From Cytophagales bacterium (GTDB taxonomy: Bacteria; Bacteroidota; Bacteroidia; Cytophagales; Cyclobacteriaceae), in the NCBI GenBank assembly GCA_022360055.1, contig JAKSDO010000208.1:1-36596 (forward strand): a stretch of 36,596 nt of DNA, read 5' to 3'. Within the stretch, counting starts at the first letter, position 1; every line of letters starts with the position of its first letter. Under the pieces are notes generated by a model, which made no database searches, was not told the origin of the DNA, and saw only the letters and a program-made list of their open reading frames with translations. A program made the translations under genes and the position numbers. Shown here one piece after another: positions 17,001 to 24,999 of the stretch.

Positions 17001-17581
17001 ATTTAAAAGTTGTAGATGTTAACGGTGATGGCGTTGTAGATTTTAATGACAAAACGATTATTGGGAATTTCAATCCGGACTATACCTACGGGTTTCAAAC
17101 CAGTTTGACATACAGACAATTCCGATTCAGGACAACTTTTGTTGGAACAAAAGGTGGTGATGTTTTCAATGCCAACAAACGTTACAGACAGTTGCCTGCT
17201 TATCAAAATGGCGATGGTAATCAAAACCCGACGTCCATAGCAAATTCCTGGACACCTGAGAATTCCTCAAATGAATATCCATCTGTATTCAGTAACATAG
17301 CTATCGGACATGTCTACGATAGATATATAGAGGACGGAAGCTTTCTAAGGTGTAATGATATCACCTTAGGGTATGCTTTAAAAAATGATTTGATCAATAA
17401 ATGGGGAATAAACAGCTTAGACTTTACATTTTCTGTCAGAAATGCCTTTACCATAAGCAGCTACAGTGGTTATGACCCAACAAATAGATCTTTTGCTTTT
17501 GATCCATTACGAAGAGGGTTTGACCTTTATTCGTTCCCGATGCAAAGATCCTTTATCCTAAGTATGAATGTAAACTTCTAA
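14078..17581 (+). CDS. susC: SusC/RagA-family TonB-linked outer membrane receptor with STN signalling domain
   Basis: This 1167-residue protein has, in order, a signal peptide (to about residue 38), an STN secretin/TonB short N-terminal domain (about 47-118, LKDASLVDCFNAIENKTNYK), a carboxypeptidase regulatory-like domain (about 139-208, ITGKVTSSEDQQGLPGVNV), and the TonB plug and 22-strand barrel from about 219 (EEIVVIGYGTSRKRDLTGSV, then DASATAIYGSRGANGVILI near 338-356). The STN domain marks it as the type that signals to the FecR protein encoded just upstream. It ends in an aromatic-rich C-terminus (SMNVNF), as outer membrane barrels do. It should import oligosaccharides captured by the SusD lipoprotein encoded 12 nt downstream. 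SusC is used as a family name; the glycan is unknown. Confidence 0.95.
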   Translation: MKNKLRPIVFRIMNTILWGTFLQMIFLSILVAADLEAQEIQSVREVEINLKLKDASLVDCFNAIENKTNYKFTYDRKILDSETKINYSSKAVAISDFLLQLSKEAKLKFRQVNNTINVQKHSKMGDSGRVLEVIIQGITITGKVTSSEDQQGLPGVNVIVKGTAQGTVTDVEGNYSLEVPGEESILVFSSVGYVQEEITVGTQTVINLAMTPDITALEEIVVIGYGTSRKRDLTGSVVSLKPSRDEALIATSFEDMLQGKAAGVNVITGGSTPGAAGSVTIRGANSLNGDSQPLYVIDNVPQSSTGQVTGSASGDFEYAQDPLAGINPNDIEDIQILKDASATAIYGSRGANGVILITTKKGSQGKVKATVGAKFTIAEEAGLIDVMNLKEYATYWNNKYPNDQRFVIGDDEIKYIYPAGEDENGDPIIAEEVIDNVDWQKEALRAAFSQEYFININAGTEKLRYNFSSSFRDVEGIIKNTGLKHGDFRLNVDSDLTNKLSLGIQLSGFLRENNMMSGGNTVGRATGAIIPSALNAQPFLRPTDDITFADNPEARATALSWISDYDDITNEYRITAAANINYQITDHLRFTLRTGGNLNNRVRKNWYGLELFKGAQNNGFLAENTLERNNYNIESLLFYNKTFGKVGINATAGVTYDVYKWLNTGLDAIDFPFHNLRTGGLHTANMVQIRNPLQQDYQLLSYLARLNASFFDGRYVLTTTIRADGTSKFSESNRWGYFPSFALAWNLNQKNFLSGSDWLSQAKLRAGYGETGSQNINPYTSIFQYGSTLGYAEPSGQQIQGLGVTGISNPDLIWETTTSVNAGFDFGFFDNRVSGAVDVYQKNTEDLLLNITIPGSTAFSTLTVNRGEIENKGIEVMANVDIIRNNNLKWTVGGNISSNRPTIKNLGIPRADIGALDSVSYFFGNTAGDHFGQPNIFIEGEAPGLFFGFKTDGIVQEGDEYPVGNPLGNSGDPGNLKVVDVNGDGVVDFNDKTIIGNFNPDYTYGFQTSLTYRQFRFRTTFVGTKGGDVFNANKRYRQLPAYQNGDGNQNPTSIANSWTPENSSNEYPSVFSNIAIGHVYDRYIEDGSFLRCNDITLGYALKNDLINKWGINSLDFTFSVRNAFTISSYSGYDPTNRSFAFDPLRRGFDLYSFPMQRSFILSMNVNF

Positions 17582-17592
17582 AAAAATTGGTC

Positions 17593-19362
17593 ATGAAGAA
17601 AGTGAAATTATTTGATTTTGGGCTGAAGACATTGACTGTTGTTTTAGCCGTATGCATATCATCTTGTTCTTTGAATGAAGAGCCTGAATTTAGCTTGAAT
17701 ACCACGAATGTTTTTGAATCACAAAGTTCGGCGGAAACTGTCTTGAAACAATCGTACGGATGGTTGGCAGCTCCCCAGGTTTATGGACAGTTTTTGCATG
17801 ATGTCACGCCTGCCAATGGAGTTTATTGGGCAAAGACCGATGCAGGAAGACTAGAAAGGTCAGTAACCTATGATTATTATGCTGAACGACAGCTTTTACC
17901 AGACATGTGGCAAGGCCTTTACAGAGCGATTGCAGAAAGCAATTATCTGATCGATGGATTGGACAATTCCGGTCTTTCAGATGATTACAAGACCAGGGCT
18001 CTTGCACATGCCAGATTTGTAAGAGGTTTTGCCTATTTCAAGCTGGCCAATTTATTTGGGCAGGCAGTTGTGCTGACAGAGCCCGTTTCAACGGCAAACC
18101 TGGAATCTCCATTGAGCGATAGGGACGTAGTTTATCAACAGGCCATAGATGACCTTGTGTTTGCTTCAGAAAACCTGCTGGAAGAAGAAATGATGGATGG
18201 ATTGGCGGTAAAAAATACGGCTATTGCCTATTTGGCCAAAACGTATTGGATGATGGCAAGCCAAACCCAGGGAGCCGGCGGTGATGCCACTCAATTATAC
18301 AATACGGCAAAATCATACGGAGACCAGGTAATCGACGAATATGCTCTGGAACTCAATTATGGTGATCTATGGGTCAATCATATTTCAGGTTCTCCGGAAT
18401 CTATATTCCAATTAAACTTCACCCTGGCTAATGGGGTCCAAAACCGTGCAACATTCAACTTTGGCCCTAACGGTGGATGGGGTTTTTTTGCACCTGGATC
18501 TCCATCGTGGGGAAACATGAGAATCGACAGGGCGTTCTATGATTATCATAGAGGTACATATCCGGACGATCCGCGTATGGAGGTAAATTACTTTTCAGCA
18601 TGGACAAACCAGAGAAATGGTTCAACTGTATATTCATATCCATATGTGAGATACAATGATTGGTCCACTGGGGAGCCGGTAGAAGTCATTTATGATATGT
18701 ATGCAGATGCTCCACGTTTGCCGGGAGACACCCCTACCAATCCAGATTATGATTTTGATGCATTGCCCGACCCTGTGAAAGGGCTTTGGAATTCTACCTA
18801 TCAATGGGATAGAAATTTATGGCCATTCAACCAAAAAATGGCTAATGTAGGAGCAGTTAGTAATTACGACCCTAGAAATTTGGTTATATTCCGTTATGCA
18901 GATTTGCTGCTGCTCATGGCCGATGTTGAAAACGAACTGGGTAATACAAACGTGGCGCTGGACTACCTAAACCAGGTTTTGGACAGGGCAAGGCAATCCG
19001 GTGACGGTGCTACCTACCCAATGACCGTGACAACTGCAACCCAAGCAGAGCTCCGTGATAAAATCTTCTTTGAAAGAATGTTCGAGTTGGCGGGAGAACC
19101 GGATCTATTTGAGGACATACGTCGCAGGGGAACAAGTTATTTGGAGAAAGTGATGAACATCCACAACGATAGTAAAAACGTTCAATATAGACATCAGTTC
19201 GAAGTTGCCAATGGTGTAGGAGGACTGTTTAGGGACTACATTATTAGCAATGGCAATATTACTGAAGATTTCTTAACAAAGAATTTATTACTTCCCATCC
19301 CTGCAAATGAAATAAATAACAATAGAGCTATTGATCCGTCAGATCAGAATCCGGGGTATTAG
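17593..19362 (+). CDS. susD: SusD/RagB-family glycan-binding lipoprotein
   Basis: From the ATG at 17593 the product is 589 residues. The lipobox ISSC places Cys25 at the mature N-terminus, followed by SLNEEPEF with acidic residues as in surface-exposed lipoproteins. The body shows the SusD pattern: an N-terminal TPR-like helical part (YRAIAESNYLIDGLDN, ARFVRGFAYFKLANLFGQAV) and C-terminal signature segments (VIFRYADLLLLMADVENELG, RDKIFFERMFELAGEPDLFEDIRRRG, LLPIPANEINNN). The protein caps the SusC channel and delivers glycans. The TTG at 17587 is only two codons upstream; the ATG is preferred. It is translationally close to susC and followed by a stem-loop before the first GH18 gene. Confidence 0.95.
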   Translation: MKKVKLFDFGLKTLTVVLAVCISSCSLNEEPEFSLNTTNVFESQSSAETVLKQSYGWLAAPQVYGQFLHDVTPANGVYWAKTDAGRLERSVTYDYYAERQLLPDMWQGLYRAIAESNYLIDGLDNSGLSDDYKTRALAHARFVRGFAYFKLANLFGQAVVLTEPVSTANLESPLSDRDVVYQQAIDDLVFASENLLEEEMMDGLAVKNTAIAYLAKTYWMMASQTQGAGGDATQLYNTAKSYGDQVIDEYALELNYGDLWVNHISGSPESIFQLNFTLANGVQNRATFNFGPNGGWGFFAPGSPSWGNMRIDRAFYDYHRGTYPDDPRMEVNYFSAWTNQRNGSTVYSYPYVRYNDWSTGEPVEVIYDMYADAPRLPGDTPTNPDYDFDALPDPVKGLWNSTYQWDRNLWPFNQKMANVGAVSNYDPRNLVIFRYADLLLLMADVENELGNTNVALDYLNQVLDRARQSGDGATYPMTVTTATQAELRDKIFFERMFELAGEPDLFEDIRRRGTSYLEKVMNIHNDSKNVQYRHQFEVANGVGGLFRDYIISNGNITEDFLTKNLLLPIPANEINNNRAIDPSDQNPGY

Positions 19363-19387
19363 TAGTATATCATAACAAACTCATATG

Positions 19388-19423
19388 CACATGCTCTTAT
19401 TTCGCAAGTAATAAGGGCGTGTG
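19388..19423 (+). terminator. Hairpin between susD and the first GH18 gene
   Basis: CACATGCTCTTATT (19388-19401) and AATAAGGGCGTGTG (19410-19423) pair over 14 bp, with two G-U pairs that favour an RNA structure on the plus strand, and an 8-nt loop. An A/T-rich run follows. It lies 25 nt after the susD stop and 21 nt before the GH18 start, where it could partially terminate transcription or protect the susCD message from 3' decay. Confidence 0.55.
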
Positions 19424-19444
19424 TTCATTAAAATAAATACCATA

Positions 19445-22135
19445 ATGATGACAAGAACAAAACACAAATTAGGTTTGTACCTGGCATTGCTTTGTCATTG
19501 GCTTTTTTCTTCTACTGTGATCTTAGCTCAGGTAAAGAACCATGCCATGGACTTCCCGGGAGGAGCGAGTGATTTGGTAAACATGGGTGATATAGACCAA
19601 TTAGATGGTGCTACAGCTTTTACTTTTGAAGCTTGGGTGAAGGTAGATGCCTGGGTAGATTGGAGTTCTATTTTTGAAAAAAGCCATTCGGCTTCCGACA
19701 GGGTTGATATCCAACTAGGATTGCAGAGCAATGAAAGGCTGTATTTCCATGTTGCCGATGGAGGTAATAACTATGTAGCAGTAAATAATGCGGGTATAAA
19801 TGATGGCGATTGGCACCACATTGCCATGGCGTACGATGGCACACAGAGTGCTTACAATCAAATTGATATTTTCATTGACGGAGTATCAGTATCCAAGTGG
19901 TACCTAGATGGGAACGGCATTTTACCTTCCTCTACACCCAATACCTCGGCAGACTTTGTGTTAGGGAGAAAATTCAAGGGAAAAATTGATGAAGTAAGAC
20001 TGTGGAGTGTGAGGCTCACTGCTGATGAACTGGTTTTGAACAATACACTCAATGCGAACCATTCACAGTATGCAAATTTGGTGGGATACTGGAAGATGGA
20101 TCAAGCACAAACGAACGTCATCGTCGATTACAAGGCAAATCTTGATGGAAGCATGACCGGTGGTCTGAGTAAAGTGGAGGTCACTGATAATGATGGATTC
20201 AGCTACAATATAGTGAGTGCCTACATCCGTCCACAGTTTTACGAAGCTGGTGCAGTAGATGACGAATATTTAAGAAACAACAATGACATCATTCATATTT
20301 TTGCTTCCCCTTATGCCGATGGAGAATTGTTTTCTGACTTCCCGGTAAGTGACGGAACGCTCACCAATGCCAGTCATCTAAGTGCATTTGCCGGACGCAA
20401 TGGAGTATTGGACCTGAATGGGCCGGGCGCAAAGATGAATGGAGGCAGACACCTCATGAACCTGGCCACCGGCGGTGCAACAAACTTTTCGTTTGAGGCC
20501 TGGGTGTACCTGGACAGCTGGGTAAATTGGAGTTACATTTTTAGGAAGCAGGGAAGTAGTTGGCTAAAAAAAATCGACTTGCAGCTAGGTGGAGATGTTA
20601 ATACACAACAACTGTATTTTCACGTAAACGACGGCAGCAACGCCTACGCTGCAGTAAACAATTCCGGTCTTACCGTTGGTAGTTGGCATCACGTGGGATT
20701 AGTCTATCGAGGAAACGCATGCGCCAACGAACAGGTAAAAATATATATAGATGGTGTTGAAAAAAACTTGTGGTACTCCAGTGGCAATGGAACCGTACCT
20801 ACAGCAGGGCCTGCTATCCGTGATGACCTGGAGTTAGGAATCGAAATAGACGGTAAAATGGATGAAGTAATGGTATTTCGAGTGCCGCTGGCCGCTTCTA
20901 ACATCGTCGACCATATGAACAATGGCATTACTTCTACCAATTGGCCGAATAACCAGGCCACAGCCTATTGGAAATTTGACGATGTAGCTAACCCAGGAAA
21001 AGATTCAAAAAGCTGGGCTAATATTCACAATTCCATTAATTCGGTGATTGACGGATATGAGGGTATAGAACATCGGTTGGGAGTGGCTGCTGGTGATTGG
21101 CAGACAATGATGGCTAGCTCAACTGCCAGACAGAATTTTGCCAACAATGTAAGAAGCCTTATGGATCAATATGATTTTGATGGTGTAGATCTGGATTTTG
21201 AATGGTGTGGGGCCAATGATACACAATGCTGGAACAACTATGGGAGTACCATTACAGTTCTTAAAAATTTGTTGCATGCGCACGAAACTTACAGTGTCAC
21301 GCTACATCCACTTTATTACCACTTACCAGCAAGTGCTCATTCAGTGGTTGATTATATTTCTATTCAGTCTTATGGGCCCAGTGCAGTTAGGTTTCCCTAC
21401 GATGAGTTCGTTTCTAATATCCAGTTGTTTTTAAATTATGGATATCCAAAGGAAAAACTCATAGCAGGTCTGCCTTTTTACGGGGTAAGTGACCCCAAAA
21501 AGTTGACGATAGGCTACACGGGGATTGTGAATAATTTTCCCAGCCTGGATCCAGCCACTGATACGGTAAATATGCTGATGAATGTAACTAACGGGTCGGG
21601 TTGTAGTGCCACAACAGCGCAGGAAAACGTAACTATCGTGTTTAACGGACAACATACCATTCGACAGAAAACGGCTTACGCAAATAGTCAGGGGTTAGCA
21701 GGCATCATGTATTGGGATACTGCCACCGACTTGGACTATTCAGACCCCAAGTGTCTTTTACATTCATTGAACGCTGTGATGAATGCAAATATTCAAATCC
21801 CTGTGGCAACGGGTAGTTCTGCAAGAATATCATCTCACCTAACGACCGAAGATTTAGTAGAAAAACTGGAAGTGTCGGATGGGATTAGGATTTATCCTAA
21901 TCCGTTAGTGGGAGATGGCAGATTACTGAAAATTGATATCCCATCATTACAGAGAAGAACTGTTAATGTTCAATTACTGGATGTCAAGGGAAAAGTAATC
22001 TTAGATAGAAGGGTGAAAATGTCTGATAGAGCTACAGGCATAGAACTCCGACTCAATGCTATCCATCAAGGCGTTTATATATTGAAAGTTGATGGTAGAG
22101 AAAAAAAGATTTCTCAAAAAATTATTGTAAAGTAA
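19445..22135 (+). CDS. Secreted GH18-like glycosidase with two LamG domains and T9SS tail (paralog 1)
   Basis: From ATG 19445 the protein is 896 residues. After a signal peptide (to about residue 28), LamG/concanavalin-like domain 1 covers about 33-220 (TFEAWVKVDAWVDWSSIF). A GH18 barrel starts near 255 (YNIVSAYIRPQFYEAGAV, IIHIFASPYADGEL). It is interrupted by LamG domain 2 at about 320-515 (FSFEAWVYLDSWVNWSYIF) and resumes near 535. The GH18 catalytic motif DGVDLDFE has Asp579, Asp582, Asp584 and Glu586; SIQSYGP and GIMYWDTATD follow. The last ~85 residues (IYPNP...GVYILKV) form a type A T9SS sorting domain, so it should be secreted or surface-anchored. GH18 enzymes cleave chitin or the GlcNAc-GlcNAc core of N-glycans; which applies here is unknown. 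A GTG at 19421 extends the frame without adding sense. Confidence 0.85.
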   Translation: MMTRTKHKLGLYLALLCHWLFSSTVILAQVKNHAMDFPGGASDLVNMGDIDQLDGATAFTFEAWVKVDAWVDWSSIFEKSHSASDRVDIQLGLQSNERLYFHVADGGNNYVAVNNAGINDGDWHHIAMAYDGTQSAYNQIDIFIDGVSVSKWYLDGNGILPSSTPNTSADFVLGRKFKGKIDEVRLWSVRLTADELVLNNTLNANHSQYANLVGYWKMDQAQTNVIVDYKANLDGSMTGGLSKVEVTDNDGFSYNIVSAYIRPQFYEAGAVDDEYLRNNNDIIHIFASPYADGELFSDFPVSDGTLTNASHLSAFAGRNGVLDLNGPGAKMNGGRHLMNLATGGATNFSFEAWVYLDSWVNWSYIFRKQGSSWLKKIDLQLGGDVNTQQLYFHVNDGSNAYAAVNNSGLTVGSWHHVGLVYRGNACANEQVKIYIDGVEKNLWYSSGNGTVPTAGPAIRDDLELGIEIDGKMDEVMVFRVPLAASNIVDHMNNGITSTNWPNNQATAYWKFDDVANPGKDSKSWANIHNSINSVIDGYEGIEHRLGVAAGDWQTMMASSTARQNFANNVRSLMDQYDFDGVDLDFEWCGANDTQCWNNYGSTITVLKNLLHAHETYSVTLHPLYYHLPASAHSVVDYISIQSYGPSAVRFPYDEFVSNIQLFLNYGYPKEKLIAGLPFYGVSDPKKLTIGYTGIVNNFPSLDPATDTVNMLMNVTNGSGCSATTAQENVTIVFNGQHTIRQKTAYANSQGLAGIMYWDTATDLDYSDPKCLLHSLNAVMNANIQIPVATGSSARISSHLTTEDLVEKLEVSDGIRIYPNPLVGDGRLLKIDIPSLQRRTVNVQLLDVKGKVILDRRVKMSDRATGIELRLNAIHQGVYILKVDGREKKISQKIIVK

Positions 22136-22142
22136 AGATTAG

Positions 22143-22179
22143 GCGAGATGGTGAGATATAACCTCACCATCTCGCTTTT
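22143..22179 (+). terminator. Strong intrinsic terminator between the two GH18 genes
   Basis: GCGAGATGGTGAG (22143-22155) and CTCACCATCTCGC (22163-22175) form a perfect 13-bp stem with a 7-nt loop and are followed by TTTT. It begins 7 nt after the first GH18 stop and should stop most transcription, leaving read-through or a separate promoter to serve the second copy. Confidence 0.75.
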
Positions 22180-22196
22180 GAAGAATAATATTGTGA

Positions 22197-24866
22197 ATGG
22201 CGTTTTATAAAAAAAAGACCAAACTGAAATTTGCACTAATACTTTTCTGTATTGGTGCTGTTTATTTTGATACCTGGAGCCAGATAGTCAATTATGCCAT
22301 CGAGTTTTCCGGGGCATCATCCGCGGTGATTAACCTGGGTTCTATTGAAGCACTGAACGGCACAAGCCAGTTTACATTTGAGTGCCATGTGAAGCTTGAT
22401 GCATGGAATGTCAATAGTGAAATATTTAACAAGACTCAGGATGCAAACCATCGGCTCGCCATTCAACTGGGGGCAGCCGAAGAGAAAACGATTTATTTCC
22501 ATATCTCGAATGGTGAAGTTGGTTTTGTGGCAGTCAAAGATGCTCCCCTTACGGTTGGGCAATGGCACCATATCGCAATGACTTACAACGGGACCACAGA
22601 CCCTGATCGTAAAATGAGTGTGTACATTGATGGGGAACTCATGCGTTTATATACTGGCGAAAATGTGGATCTGCCGGTACAAACTGCCACCACCTCAGCC
22701 CCAATGCTATTGGGTCAGGGATTTGATGGCATGATCGATGAAGTGAGGCTATGGGACACTGAATTATCCGCCTCGGATATTGTTCCTGACAACACCATAG
22801 CTGACGGTCATGTATTATACGATCATTTAATTGGCTATTGGCGCATGGATCAGCATATAAATGCAACCTCCATTATCGACTACAAGTCAGAACATCATGG
22901 AGTAATGCGATCTGAGGTGGAAAGAAAACTAGTGGAAGACAACCCATCCCTGAAGTACCACATCGTTAGCGGGTATATACGTCCCCATCTCTACAAAGCA
23001 GGAACTGTGTCCGATGATTATCTAAGGCACAATACCGACATTATCAACCTGTTTGCAATGACCTATGATGACGGGGAGTTGTTTTTCAATGCTCCTGTAA
23101 GTGACGGTACCATCACCAATGCAAACTATTTGTCGCAGTTTGCAGGACGCCGGGGAGTGCTGGATCTGGACGGAGAGAATGCCGGAATGAATGCCGGAAG
23201 GCACCTGTTAAACAATGTGGACGGAGGTATCACCCGTTTCACTTTTGAGGCCTGGATATACCTCGATAGTTGGACAGAGGGGAGCTTTATTTTTAGAAAC
23301 CAACAGGGCGAAGACACTGACAATAAGATCGATCTGGAACTTGGGAAAGAGCAGCAGTTACTTTTTCATGTGAATAGTCAGGGCGAGTATTATGCCCGGG
23401 TGGACAATAGCGGACTATCGGTAGACACATGGCATCATGTTGCTGTAGTGTACAATGGTGGCGCAAGTGGCAATCAGGCGCAGTTGTATGTCGATGGTGT
23501 TTCAAAGGAACTAATGTATTCAGGTGATTCAGAATCTTTGCCAGGAAGAGGCCCTGAAATCCGTGGCGATTTTGTATTGGGTGTCGGTCTGGACGCGAAG
23601 TTTGATGAAGCGATGCTTTTTCGTTTTCCCATGTCCCAAAATAGCATTTCGAGCCACATGAACAACGGAATTAACATTGCCAACTGGCCGGACTTTTGGG
23701 TGTCAGCACACTGGAAGTTTGACAATGAAAACGACCTGGGCAAAGATTCGCAGACTTGGGTGAATGTTTACAATGGAATCAACGCTGCCATTGACGGGTA
23801 TGAAGGAATCGTGCAACGGATAGGTACCGCCGGCGACTGGCGGAAAATGATAAGCTCCCCCGATAGTCGAGAAGCCTTTTCCAACAATATTCGCACACTG
23901 CTGGATCAATATCCACAATTTAAAGGGGTGGACATTGACTTTGAATGGTGCGAAAATGATGCGAACTGTTGGACAGATTATGCCAAGATGGTTGAAGCAG
24001 TAAGTGAGGTGCTCAAACCGGGAGAAACGTTTTCCATTAGCCTGCATCCGGTATCGTACAAGATATCGCTGGATGCTGTCTCACTGGTAGATTTTGTGTC
24101 CGTCCAGTCGTATGGTCCCAGACCTGAGGTTTTTCCGTACGAAGCATACCTGGAGCATATTGAGCTATTTATCAACTATGGTTTTTCTGAGGAAAAACTA
24201 GTTGCAGGTATGCCTTTTTATGGTGTCAGTGACCCACGGGGTTCAGATGTTGGCTACCGAAGCATCGTAGACGCATTTCCCTCTTTGAATCCTAATACTG
24301 ATCGCGTCAGTTTAAACCGAAATAATTCCCCAACCGATTTTGTCTTTAACGGAGTAAATACGATCAGAAAAAAAATAAAACAAGCCAAAACAAAGGACTT
24401 TGCAGGTGCCATGTATTGGGACACGGCGGTCGATGCAGACTATTCTCATCCATTAAGCCTTTTGAAAGCACTGAATGCCGAGATGACGGCTAACGTTCAA
24501 GTACCAGTGGAAAAAACAGTAGAAATACCGGTGGCTTCTAAAGTAGAAATATCTCATACCACCCTACCTCCTTTGAGCGACCAACTGGTACTAAGCGTAG
24601 ATGATTTCTCGGAGAATGAAAAACTGCTGATCTATCCCAACCCTTCCACCGGCTATGTGAATATCCGATTGCCAGCAGGATCAGGTCGGGGAACTGTAGA
24701 AGTGCTGGATTTGAATGGAAAAAGCCATTACACAATGCCTATTATCGGACAACAGGAGTTCCGATTAAAGACGTCCCAACTTCGGGCGGGTTTGTATGTC
24801 GTGAAATTTTTCGATAGCACTTGGGGAAAATATGCCAATGCTTCATTGATAATCAGTAAGCTATGA
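22197..24866 (+). CDS. Secreted GH18-like glycosidase with two LamG domains and T9SS tail (paralog 2)
   Basis: The 889-residue protein repeats the layout of its upstream neighbour: signal peptide to about residue 29, LamG 1 at about 31-215, GH18 first part from about 254 (YHIVSGYIRPHLYKAGTV, IINLFAMTYDDGEL), LamG 2 at about 318-510 (FTFEAWIYLDSWTEGSFIF), GH18 second part to about 755 with FVSVQSYGP and GAMYWDTAVD, and a T9SS sorting domain at the end (IYPNPSTGYVNI, GLYVVKFF). The catalytic stretch reads KGVDIDFE: Asp579, Asp581 and Glu583 are kept, but the first Asp of DGxDxDxE is Lys576. A short Val/Pro/Glu-rich linker (VPVEKTVEIPVASKVEI) precedes the tail. It is clearly a tandem duplicate that has diverged substantially. 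It may have a different substrate preference. Confidence 0.85.
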   Translation: MAFYKKKTKLKFALILFCIGAVYFDTWSQIVNYAIEFSGASSAVINLGSIEALNGTSQFTFECHVKLDAWNVNSEIFNKTQDANHRLAIQLGAAEEKTIYFHISNGEVGFVAVKDAPLTVGQWHHIAMTYNGTTDPDRKMSVYIDGELMRLYTGENVDLPVQTATTSAPMLLGQGFDGMIDEVRLWDTELSASDIVPDNTIADGHVLYDHLIGYWRMDQHINATSIIDYKSEHHGVMRSEVERKLVEDNPSLKYHIVSGYIRPHLYKAGTVSDDYLRHNTDIINLFAMTYDDGELFFNAPVSDGTITNANYLSQFAGRRGVLDLDGENAGMNAGRHLLNNVDGGITRFTFEAWIYLDSWTEGSFIFRNQQGEDTDNKIDLELGKEQQLLFHVNSQGEYYARVDNSGLSVDTWHHVAVVYNGGASGNQAQLYVDGVSKELMYSGDSESLPGRGPEIRGDFVLGVGLDAKFDEAMLFRFPMSQNSISSHMNNGINIANWPDFWVSAHWKFDNENDLGKDSQTWVNVYNGINAAIDGYEGIVQRIGTAGDWRKMISSPDSREAFSNNIRTLLDQYPQFKGVDIDFEWCENDANCWTDYAKMVEAVSEVLKPGETFSISLHPVSYKISLDAVSLVDFVSVQSYGPRPEVFPYEAYLEHIELFINYGFSEEKLVAGMPFYGVSDPRGSDVGYRSIVDAFPSLNPNTDRVSLNRNNSPTDFVFNGVNTIRKKIKQAKTKDFAGAMYWDTAVDADYSHPLSLLKALNAEMTANVQVPVEKTVEIPVASKVEISHTTLPPLSDQLVLSVDDFSENEKLLIYPNPSTGYVNIRLPAGSGRGTVEVLDLNGKSHYTMPIIGQQEFRLKTSQLRAGLYVVKFFDSTWGKYANASLIISKL

Positions 24867-24999
24867 TTTTTCTTAACCCTCACGTTAAAAACAGGAAAGG
24901 AAGTATGAATGCTACTGATTTATGTTAATTCAAAGGTCTCATTTTTACGTTATTTAAACCTCGATTATCAAGTAAATAATATAATAAAATATAAATGCG

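Noticed and set aside
24867-24999. Promoter or terminator between the second GH18 and the GH116 gene
   Set aside because: The 133-bp gap is AT-rich but has neither a clear TTTG/TAnnTTTG pair nor a convincing stem; nothing specific can be claimed.
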